Origin: Actinomycetota bacterium | Lineage (GTDB): Bacteria > Actinomycetota > Humimicrobiia > Humimicrobiales > Humimicrobiaceae | DNA length: 5,378 nt | Reading direction: 5' to 3' | NCBI GenBank assembly: GCA_003486795.1 | Contig: DNFX01000048.1 | Location: 1-5,378, forward strand | In this document: piece by piece, positions 1 through 5,378 of the stretch | Numbering within the stretch: the first letter of the stretch is position 1 | Layout of the letters: each line of letters opens with the position of its first letter | Position numbers and translations under genes: made by a program | Notes under the pieces: model-generated | What the model was told of the DNA's origin: nothing | Database searches by the model: none | What the model saw: the letters and a program-made list of their open reading frames with translations, nothing else

Positions 1-247
1 GGACCAAGGGGACGTATAATTTGGCTCCAGGACGTATAATTTGGCCCCATTTTTTATATCTTTTTATTTTTTGCCAATTAATTTATTATAAAACCCTTTT
101 CGTGAGACTAATACCCTTAAAATCAAAAAAATATTTGCTTAAACTATCCGATTATTCTGATTAATATATGAGACTGTTTTTGATAGGGTGCCAAATTATA
201 CGTCCCCTTGGTCCCCTTGGTCCCTAGGGAGCCAAATTATACGTCCC
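1..247. mobile_element. MITE-like element with nested double terminal inverted repeats, possibly cut by the window start
   Basis: This AT-rich, non-coding stretch is bounded on each side by two copies of the core GGACGTATAATTTGG. Left copies are at 10-24 and 30-44; inverted right copies are at 191-205 and 232-246. The outer arms 9-28 and 228-247 are a perfect 20-bp inverted repeat (GGGACGTATAATTTGGCTCC). The inner arms 30-48 and 187-205 match with one mismatch over 19 bp. Bases 1-24 are also a perfect inverted match to 191-214, so the copies can pair in more than one register. No transposase and no convincing coding frame lies inside. The element sits 14 bases beyond the stop codon of the reductase gene. 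The structure suggests a non-autonomous element in which one copy inserted into another, or in which the ends were duplicated. The family name is not known from sequence alone. The true left boundary may lie outside the window. Confidence 0.6.
204..224. repeat. Short tandem repeat, unit of 9 bases, between the two right arms
   Basis: The unit CCCCTTGGT occurs twice in a row (204-212 and 213-221), followed by a partial third unit CCC. Its complement form ACCAAGGGG appears once at the far left of the element (3-11). The tandem copy therefore looks like a duplicated junction between the inner and outer arms. It is followed by a 10-base palindrome TCCCTAGGGA at 221-230. Confidence 0.7.
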
Positions 248-261
248 TATTCCTGCCCCTT

Positions 262-1272
262 TTAAAACTTATGATTTTCCCTGAACCAGGCAACAGTCCT
301 TTTAAAAGCTTCTTCTTTAGAAACTATAGGCTGGTAGCCAAAATCTCTTGCTGCTTTGTCATGCACAAAAGTATGGTCAACACATGTCTGTATGATTGAA
401 AAGCTGTTAAAATTTGAGCGGGGATTTATTTTTTCATTTATACGGCTTAATACATAAGCAACTGGATAAGGGATTGATTTTTTAATGGGTTCCAATCCAA
501 GTTCAGCAAGAAAAGGTGCCATAAAATCAAATAAGTTTTCTGCAGGCTGATGATCTGTAATAAAATGTACATTTCCTGCAACACAAGAACCAGGATATAG
601 ATTTTTAGCAGCTAGAATATGGGCATGTGCTGCATTTTCAGAGTAAACATGGCTGAATTTTGCTGAACCATTTCCCACTTTAACTGCCGGTTTGTTTTGG
701 GCTGCTTTTATAATATTAGGAAGATGATATTTATCGCGGGGTCCATAGATACCTGCAGGTCTCAGTGCGCAGGTTGAAAGTTTTTCAGAATTTGCTTCAA
801 GCATAAATTTTTCAGATATTATTTTTGTTCTGCTGTAATTATCTTTAGGCATTTTTTCAGGATAAGGCAAAGATTCATCTCCATATACAATCGGTTTTTT
901 GCCATCAACAACTACATCCATAGAACTGGTAAATACGAGTTTTTTAACACCGTATTCAAGGCACGAATCTATTACATTTCTGTTACCCATAATATTTACT
1001 TCATCATAAACAATGTCAGGGGTTGCCGGATTCCATACTGCTGCAGCTGTCTGAAAAACCACATCAACATCAAGGCATGCTTTATTTATATCTTCCTAAT
1101 TTCTTATATCTCCTACAATCCCTGTAAATCTGTCATCATATACTGGCTGGAGGTCAAGTATTCTGACTTCTTCGCACTTATCAAGCAGTTGGCAGGCAAT
1201 CTCAAAACCCAGCATTCCAGCTCCTCCGATAACCAGGCATTTCTTAAAATTATTTTTTTCTGGATGGCTCAT
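262..1272 (-). pseudogene. 3-beta-HSD-like NAD(P)-dependent epimerase/dehydrogenase, interrupted by an in-frame TAG
   Basis: Translation from the ATG at 1272 gives 58 residues, then TAG at 1098-1096 (codon 59), then the same frame continues to a TAA at 264-262. Apart from that codon the frame encodes 336 residues, a normal length for an extended short-chain dehydrogenase of the 3-beta-hydroxysteroid dehydrogenase / sterol-4-carboxylate dehydrogenase type. The nucleotide-binding GGAGMLG is at residues 16-22, FQTAA at 73-77, the active-site serine region TSSMDVV at 115-121, the catalytic YSRTK at 146-150, and LRPAGIYGPRD follows. Similar proteins oxidise or reduce hydroxyl groups on steroids, sugars or isoprenoids using NAD(P). 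Restart at the in-frame GTG at 1062 would lose the whole first part of the Rossmann fold and should not give an active enzyme. The gene starts 37 nt after the ferredoxin gene; only a weak AAGAG lies just before the ATG. All other motifs are intact, so the break is recent or is a sequencing error. Confidence 0.8.
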
Positions 1273-1309
1273 ATCTCTTAAACTAATATTATATTAAATT
1301 TTTATATTT

Positions 1310-1576
1310 CTATTTTTGTATCACTTCTATAGCTTTTACAGGACATTCTTCCACGCATTTCATGCATAAAGTGCATAATGAAGCCCATAAGGGGGTAATT
1401 CTCCAGCATTTCGGATCCAGTGGATTTTCTTCCTTTGCTCCCAGTGTCTGATGAAGAAGAAAAATGGCAGGTTTGCAAACCCTTAAACACCTGCAGCATT
1501 CTCTGGGGTCTATATTTCCTTCAATGCCATCTCCGCACAAAGAGTAGTCAATTTTTATTATATTCTTTTTACCCAT
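1310..1576 (-). CDS. Small two-cluster 4Fe-4S ferredoxin-like protein (88 aa)
   Basis: This is a soluble electron carrier by its cysteine content. The C-terminal half has the classic C68-x2-C71-x2-C74-x3-C78-P motif for one 4Fe-4S cluster. The N-terminal half is less usual: C14, then C27 and C28, C30 and C34 followed by KP. This fits C27-x2-C30-x3-C34 with C14 or C57 as the fourth ligand. The motif order in a two-cluster ferredoxin would normally be more compact (about 55-60 residues); here about 35 residues rich in hydrophobic and aromatic positions separate the motifs. The ATG lies 8 nt after the stop codon of the larger Fe-S gene. No strong Shine-Dalgarno sequence precedes it, so translational coupling is likely. 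It probably exchanges electrons with that larger protein. Its physiological partner enzyme cannot be named. The gene ends in TAG, which shows that TAG is used as a normal stop here. Confidence 0.85.
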   Translation of the reverse strand: MGKKNIIKIDYSLCGDGIEGNIDPRECCRCLRVCKPAIFLLHQTLGAKEENPLDPKCWRITPLWASLCTLCMKCVEECPVKAIEVIQK

Positions 1577-1584
1577 TTTAAATA

Positions 1585-2454
1585 TTAGTATTTCCCACAG
1601 ACTTCCGGAACCATATCTCTTGGCAAAAGATGAAGAGCATCATTAGGGCAGAAGTGTCGACATATTCCGCACCCGTAACATTTTTCAAGGTCTATTCTGA
1701 TTTTTCTTGTTTCAGGATCTTTTTCAATTGCATTGAACGGACATTTGATAGCACATGCACCACAATCATCACATCTGCTGCTGTCCAGTGCAATAACATA
1801 CTCTGCTTTATGTATGGACATTATCCCAAAATCAACCCTGGGCCTAATCCCTGCACATTCAGGGCTCTGGCATGAACAAAGATTATTTATGTAGGGAAAT
1901 GGCCCGAACCATATTGTCCCTATATAACCTTTTTTATTGTGGGCAACAAATCTTTCAACTGCTTCTTTTTTGGTAAGGTGGAATTTTTCTTTTTCAGGGA
2001 TAAAACGGGGAAGTTGACTTATTACCTCTGACATTACCCCGAAATTAATGCAGCATGCTTCTTTTTCGCCTCTTGACATATATCTGCACATACAGTTTTT
2101 TTCAATAATGGGCTCTGCCGCGCATTCTTCGATTATAGCTATTGCATCTTCAAGAGGTACAACCTGTCCGATATGGCTTTCTGGTTTGAAAGGGTCTTTT
2201 GGAAAACTCTGTTTGTTTAACATGTTTCCTGCCATGTTTTTTATCAGCCTCCCTATGACCGGCATCCTCATTTTGTAATCCATTCCCACAGGACTGAATC
2301 CGTTTACCTTTCTTACGGACATCTGCTCGAAATTTTTATACTGCTCCAGAAGAAAGTCATAAAGCCCGTATTTTTTGACAACATCATCAGAATAATGCTT
2401 CGCATTAAGGTACCATTTTCCTCCGTCACCATGTTTCATGCATAATTCACACAT
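1585..2454 (-). CDS. Multi-cluster 4Fe-4S binding protein (289 aa)
   Basis: This protein holds 19 cysteines. From the N-terminus: MCELC (C2, C5) followed by HGDGGKWYL; a middle region with CMCR (C121, C123) and ACCINFG (C134, C135); CSCQSPEC (C193, C195, C200); then two canonical ferredoxin motifs, C228-x2-C231-x2-C234-x3-C238-P and C259-x2-C262-x2-C265-x3-C269-P. The last two should bind two 4Fe-4S clusters. The CxCR...ACC...CSC pattern resembles a class of anaerobe ferredoxin-like proteins with an extra cysteine domain ahead of the dicluster domain, and could bind a further metal centre. There is no signal peptide or membrane segment, so it is cytoplasmic. I chose ATG 2454 as the start: GAAAGG ends 9 nt upstream of it, while the in-frame TTG at 2463 directly abuts that ribosome site. 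It is followed after 8 nt by the small ferredoxin gene. It is an electron-transfer protein of unknown partner; no specific function is claimed. Confidence 0.85.
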   Translation of the reverse strand: MCELCMKHGDGGKWYLNAKHYSDDVVKKYGLYDFLLEQYKNFEQMSVRKVNGFSPVGMDYKMRMPVIGRLIKNMAGNMLNKQSFPKDPFKPESHIGQVVPLEDAIAIIEECAAEPIIEKNCMCRYMSRGEKEACCINFGVMSEVISQLPRFIPEKEKFHLTKKEAVERFVAHNKKGYIGTIWFGPFPYINNLCSCQSPECAGIRPRVDFGIMSIHKAEYVIALDSSRCDDCGACAIKCPFNAIEKDPETRKIRIDLEKCYGCGICRHFCPNDALHLLPRDMVPEVCGKY

Positions 2455-2463
2455 AAGTTCCAA

Positions 2464-2469
2464 CCTTTC
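2464..2469 (-). promoter_or_regulatory. Ribosome binding site deciding the start of the Fe-S protein
   Basis: The minus strand reads GAAAGG here, 9 nt before the ATG at 2454-2452. The upstream in-frame TTG (2463-2461) touches the site with no spacer and so is a poor start. The site lies only 4 nt outside the inverted-repeat arm of the neighbouring element, so the element ends just before it. Confidence 0.65.
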
Positions 2470-2473
2470 AAAG

Positions 2474-2649
2474 GGGACGTATAATTTGGTCCATTAAAAA
2501 TCCAAGTTGTTTTTTTGACCCATCTACATCCCATTAGCATTAATAATTAATTATTTTTCAATCCGCTTTATGCTTTATTGTTATTAAAATTTAATCAAGA
2601 TACTTTTACCAGTTTCAGTTAATTGCAACAGGACCAAATTATACGTCCC
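2474..2649. mobile_element. MITE-like element of 176 bp with perfect 19-bp terminal inverted repeats
   Basis: The left arm 2474-2492 (GGGACGTATAATTTGGTCC) is the exact inverted copy of the right arm 2631-2649. The arms share the 15-base core with the element at 1-247, but the inner 138 bases do not obviously resemble that element beyond being AT-rich. The interior has no coding frame of note and contains a 14-base AT palindrome at 2542-2555 near its centre. No clear target-site duplication is visible: flanks are AAAG on the left and a run of T on the right. The right arm overlaps the last codons of the DUF1295 gene and supplies its stop codon (TAA at 2641-2639). The left arm ends just before the ribosome site of the Fe-S gene. 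Terminal inverted repeats, small size and multiple copies fit a non-autonomous element. A REP/IS200-type origin mobilised by a Y1 transposase elsewhere in the genome is possible but is not shown here. Confidence 0.65.
2533..2561 (-). promoter_or_regulatory. Possible sigma-70 promoter inside the element, facing the Fe-S operon
   Basis: On the minus strand TTGAAA (2561-2556) and GCTAAT (2538-2533) are separated by 17 nt. This is five of six and four of six matches to the -35 and -10 consensus. It would start transcription about 70 nt upstream of the Fe-S gene. The region is very AT-rich, so such matches arise easily by chance. Confidence 0.2.
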
Positions 2650-3532
2650 TTTTTTTATACCTGAACCAGGGAAAAAATATTGAAACCTGCCTTTTATAAA
2701 GACTATAGCCTGGTTTTGACAGAGCAATATGCTTTTCCATCATAGGTATGCTTATAAACAGGAATAAAAAAGTCATTACAATCGGACCGATAATCGTAAA
2801 AAATATTTTATAATCAATACCCATCTGTATAATCCAGATACCCCACCAGAAAGAAACTTCACCAAAATAATTGGGATGACGACTGTATTTCCACAATCCG
2901 CTGTCAATATGATAGTTTTTTTGCCTGTTGTTGTTCTTGAATCTATTCATCTGCAAATCGGAAACAAGCTGGATAATTACTGCTCCCAGGCAAATTGCAA
3001 GACCTATGACTGAAACTATACTGATATCTGCATATGAATCAGAAACAATTCCGAAGTAAGCAGGTATAAGGGCAAGGTATACTATTATTGTAGGCATCAG
3101 ATTTATTCCGACAAGATTGGTTAGAAACCATAACTTCGGATTTTCATTCCTAAGCATGGTATATCGCCAGTCCTGATGGGTAAAATTACGCCATCTCAGT
3201 GCCCAGTTCATGGTAAGTCTGATTCCCCACATAAAAACTGCCGCGATAAAGAAGATATGGGTGAGTGATACAGGGTTGCCTGATTTTATTATCCAGAAAG
3301 GAATGATAATAAGAGGAGCTACACTCCAATATGGATCATAAGCACTTGCGTTACCGAATAGAATTCCGAATCCCCACACAACTAGTGTGGCTGCAACATC
3401 AGCCAGAAAAGTTGAAACAAGTATATGAGCGCTCCTGGTAATATGATATATAAGCAGAGCTGCAAAAAAAGCAATGAGATAAATAAGGGCTATTAAAAAA
3501 AAGGATACTGTTCTGTTCTTTATTTTTATCAT
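2639..3532 (-). CDS. DUF1295 / steroid 5-alpha-reductase-like integral membrane protein
   Basis: This is a 297-residue, strongly hydrophobic protein with about seven or eight membrane segments (roughly residues 9-30, 36-60, 68-83, 89-110, 134-163, 170-191, 225-238 and 243-264). Family marks are NWALRWRNF...DWRY at 109-124, GLWKYSRHPNYFGE at 212-225 and the closing PGYSLYKRQVSIFFPW at 274-289. The SRHPNY motif and its position are typical of DUF1295, a branch related to steroid 5-alpha-reductase and isoprenylcysteine methyltransferase folds. Members are thought to reduce or methylate lipid-like substrates with a soluble cofactor, but the substrate of this one is unknown. The last residues, KRDV, and the TAA stop come from the arm of the adjacent repeat element. 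The conserved domain is complete, so the insertion changed only the tail. The ATG at 3532 has no clear Shine-Dalgarno sequence. The gene starts 103 nt after bipA and may have its own promoter. Confidence 0.88.
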   Translation of the reverse strand: MIKIKNRTVSFFLIALIYLIAFFAALLIYHITRSAHILVSTFLADVAATLVVWGFGILFGNASAYDPYWSVAPLIIIPFWIIKSGNPVSLTHIFFIAAVFMWGIRLTMNWALRWRNFTHQDWRYTMLRNENPKLWFLTNLVGINLMPTIIVYLALIPAYFGIVSDSYADISIVSVIGLAICLGAVIIQLVSDLQMNRFKNNNRQKNYHIDSGLWKYSRHPNYFGEVSFWWGIWIIQMGIDYKIFFTIIGPIVMTFLFLFISIPMMEKHIALSKPGYSLYKRQVSIFFPWFRYKKRDV

Positions 3533-3562
3533 TGATAAAATTAAGAATAAATATTTCTGACT

Positions 3563-3591
3563 ATTTTATATTTTGTATATCTTTAATTCAA
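3563..3591 (-). promoter_or_regulatory. Putative sigma-70 promoter for the DUF1295 gene
   Basis: In the 103-nt gap between bipA and the DUF1295 gene, the minus strand has TTGAAT (3591-3586), a 17-nt spacer and TAAAAT (3568-3563). The -10 matches at five of six positions and the -35 at four. Transcription would begin about 20-25 nt before the ATG at 3532, leaving a short leader without a good ribosome site. The gap is AT-rich, which lowers the weight of the match. No hairpin with a T run that would end bipA transcription is visible there. Confidence 0.35.
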
Positions 3592-3635
3592 GTTAAATAT
3601 CTTATTTTATCTTAATAATAGACGAACAATAATTA

Positions 3636-5378
3636 TTAATGATTCAGATTTATTTTCCTTATTCTAACAGATTTTGGGGTAACCTCAACAAGTTCGCTTC
3701 CGTCAATATATTCAAGAGCATCTTCAAGAGACATTAATCTCGGAACATTAAAATGCTCTGAGGTTCCTTCACCTTTGGAGCGCATGTTTGAAAGTTGTTT
3801 TTCTTTGCAGACATTTACCCATATATCATTATTTCGCGAGTTCTGGCCGACTACCTGCCCTCTGTAGACACTGACTCCAGGTCCATAAAACAATTCTCCC
3901 CGGTCCTGGACATTTGTGAGTCCGTAAAGTCTGGTAATGCCAGTTTCAAATGCCACAAGCGAACCCCTGTCTCGTTCCTTCCACACGCTTTTTTCAGGCA
4001 TATATTTGTAGAACAGGGTATTCATTATTCCAAGCCCACGCGTATCTGTCATGAATTCTCTTCTGTATCCAAAAAGACCTCTGGTAGGTATTATGAATTC
4101 AAGATGTGCTATTCCGTCTTTCAAATCCATTTTTTTCATTATCCCTGACCTGCTGCCAAGCTTCTGAATAACTGCCCCGGAATACTGTTCAGGGACTTCA
4201 ATGAAAACTTCTTCATAAGGTATCATTTTATGACCATTAATCATTTTTACTATTACCTGTGGTTGTGCCACCTGGAATTCGTAACCTTCACGCCTTAGGC
4301 GCTCTATAAATATTGCAAGATGAAGTTCGCCTCTTCCCGATACAGCCCAGCCACCATCAGGATTATCTTCAACTCTTAATGCAACGTCATTATCCAGTTC
4401 CTTGTAAAGTCTTTCTCTTATCTGCCTCGAAGTTGTAAATTTACCTTCTTTTCCTGAAAAAGGAGAAGTATTTATATCAAAATTCATTTTTACAGTAGGC
4501 TCTTCTATACTCAGAAGCGGCAAAGCTGCCGGGTTGCTTATATCAGCAATAGTCTCACCAATTGTTATATCCGGTATGCCGGAGATTGCAACTATTTCTC
4601 CAGCACTTGCCTGAGGTATTTCCACCTGTGAAAGGCCCTGAAAGTTCATAAGGGAAGTTATCCTGTATTTCTGCATTTTCCCTTCACGATTTATATGCAT
4701 GATTTCCTGACCGGCTTTTATAGTACCGTTATATATCCTTCCTTTTGCTATTCTTCCCTTATAATTATCCCAGTTAGTAGATGTTACCAGTATCTGAAGC
4801 GGAGCATCAGTATTACACTCAGGTGCAGGGATCTGGCTGATTATTTCTTCAAATAATGCAGAAACATCTTTCATTTGTTTTAAATCAGATTTATGCCCTG
4901 CTTTGCTCATTTTTGAAGAGCAATATATTATTGGAAAATCAGCAGTTTCTTCATCTGCACCAAGTTCTATAAATAAATCAAAAGTTTTATTAAGCGCATT
5001 ATTTATATTCGCATCGGATTTATCTATCTTGTTTATTACTACTATTATCTTATGCTTCAATTCCAGTGCTTTTTTTAATACAAAACGGGTCTGTGGCATC
5101 GGACCTTCTTTGGCATCCACTAGAAGAAGTGAGCCATCTGCCATTTTCAGTACCCTTTCAACCTCACCGCCGAAATCAGCATGTCCGGGTGTGTCTATAA
5201 TATTGATTTTAACCCCCTTATAATTTACTGAAACATTCTTCGATGTAATTGTAATTCCCCTCTCCCTCTCGAGATCATTGCTGTCGAGGATAAGGTCGCC
5301 CGCATCCTTCCTGCCATCCAGCACCTTGCACTCCTGGATGATACGGTCGACCAGCGTGGTTTTGCCGTGGTCAACGTG
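3636..5378 (-). CDS. typA: BipA/TypA ribosome-associated translational GTPase, 5' end outside the window
   Basis: The open frame runs to the window edge and encodes 580 residues starting at HVDHGKTTL, so only about ten N-terminal residues are missing. Motifs, numbered from the first visible residue: P-loop HVDHGKTT at 1-8, switch region LERERGITI at 36-44, DTPGHAD at 62-68, NKID at 116-119 and a CSS G5 motif further on. These are followed by EF-G-like beta-barrel and alpha/beta domains and the BipA-type C-terminal domain ending in VTPKSVRIRK. BipA binds the ribosome at the EF-G site, hydrolyses GTP and supports 50S subunit assembly and growth under stress such as cold. LDSNDLERERGIT and GPMPQTRFVLKKALEL are characteristic of BipA and separate it from LepA and EF-G. 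It ends in TAA, 103 nt before the next gene. An apparent GTG start at 5324 is false because the P-loop lies upstream of it. The first 40 codons have about 80 percent GC at third positions, against about a third in the next 40. Confidence 0.96.
   Translation of the reverse strand, partial: HVDHGKTTLVDRIIQECKVLDGRKDAGDLILDSNDLERERGITITSKNVSVNYKGVKINIIDTPGHADFGGEVERVLKMADGSLLLVDAKEGPMPQTRFVLKKALELKHKIIVVINKIDKSDANINNALNKTFDLFIELGADEETADFPIIYCSSKMSKAGHKSDLKQMKDVSALFEEIISQIPAPECNTDAPLQILVTSTNWDNYKGRIAKGRIYNGTIKAGQEIMHINREGKMQKYRITSLMNFQGLSQVEIPQASAGEIVAISGIPDITIGETIADISNPAALPLLSIEEPTVKMNFDINTSPFSGKEGKFTTSRQIRERLYKELDNDVALRVEDNPDGGWAVSGRGELHLAIFIERLRREGYEFQVAQPQVIVKMINGHKMIPYEEVFIEVPEQYSGAVIQKLGSRSGIMKKMDLKDGIAHLEFIIPTRGLFGYRREFMTDTRGLGIMNTLFYKYMPEKSVWKERDRGSLVAFETGITRLYGLTNVQDRGELFYGPGVSVYRGQVVGQNSRNNDIWVNVCKEKQLSNMRSKGEGTSEHFNVPRLMSLEDALEYIDGSELVEVTPKSVRIRKINLNH

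Noticed and set aside
1..247. CRISPR array
   Set aside because: Repeats are in inverted pairs with unequal spacing and no regular direct repeat-spacer pattern. No cas gene is present.
208..399. Small plus-strand open frame across the repeat arm and reductase 3' end
   Set aside because: It starts inside repeat sequence, runs antisense to a clear gene family and has no recognisable motif or ribosome site.
1096..1098. TAG as a pyrrolysine or other recoded codon
   Set aside because: No tRNA or pyl gene is visible, the neighbouring ferredoxin uses TAG as its terminator, and short-chain dehydrogenases have no reason to need pyrrolysine at this site. A nonsense mutation is simpler.
1288..1293. TATAAT on the minus strand before the reductase gene as a promoter
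   Set aside because: The bases at the expected -35 position are AAAATA and the gap is only 37 nt of AT-rich sequence. Read-through from the Fe-S genes explains expression equally well.
2542..2555. AATAATTAATTATT palindrome as an operator
   Set aside because: It is a perfect palindrome, but made only of A and T within a very AT-rich element interior, so chance is a sufficient explanation.
3600..3635. Terminator after bipA
   Set aside because: Only a weak AT-only stem can be drawn (TAATAAT against ATTATTA), with no GC-rich stem and no following T run on the minus strand.
3795..4148. Plus-strand open frame within bipA
   Set aside because: It lies antisense to a strongly conserved BipA region and encodes no recognisable domain. 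The same applies to 4903-5223, 1630-1875 and 2048-2278, and to the minus-strand overlapping frame 1302-1499 within the ferredoxin gene.

Overview
All recognisable genes in this window lie on the minus strand, so the window reads from right (5378) to left (1). The DNA is AT-rich. The gene set is a BipA/TypA GTPase, an integral-membrane DUF1295 protein, two iron-sulfur proteins and a 3-beta-HSD-like reductase. The two cysteine-rich ferredoxin-type proteins suggest an anaerobic bacterium, but nothing here fixes the phylum. The window starts inside a repeat and ends inside a gene, so it may be a whole short contig, although that cannot be shown from the sequence.

Layout in transcription order: (1) 5378-3636, bipA/typA, lacking only about its first ten codons at the window edge. 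Its first 40 visible codons are strikingly GC-rich compared with the rest. (2) 3532-2639, a DUF1295 / steroid 5-alpha-reductase-like membrane protein preceded by a plausible sigma-70 promoter. (3) 2649-2474, a 176-bp MITE-like element bounded by perfect 19-bp inverted repeats. It supplies the stop codon of the DUF1295 gene and nearly the whole leader of the next gene. (4) 2454-1585, a 289-aa multi-cluster 4Fe-4S protein. (5) 1576-1310, an 88-aa two-cluster ferredoxin only 8 nt downstream. (6) 1272-262, a full-length 3-beta-HSD-like NAD(P)-dependent reductase gene interrupted by one in-frame TAG at codon 59. (7) 247-1, a second element of the same repeat family, with doubled (nested) arms.

The two iron-sulfur genes are almost certainly one transcription unit, and the reductase gene 37 nt downstream may belong to it. 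A DUF1295 membrane protein, Fe-S electron carriers and a 3-beta-HSD-like oxidoreductase side by side suggest a redox module acting on a hydrophobic substrate such as a steroid, isoprenoid or other lipid. That is inference from family membership and proximity only. The module appears to be decaying or remodelled: an element has inserted between its parts and the reductase carries a nonsense codon. The repeat family (core GGACGTATAATTTGG, six copies here) looks like non-autonomous mobile DNA. No transposase is present in the window.
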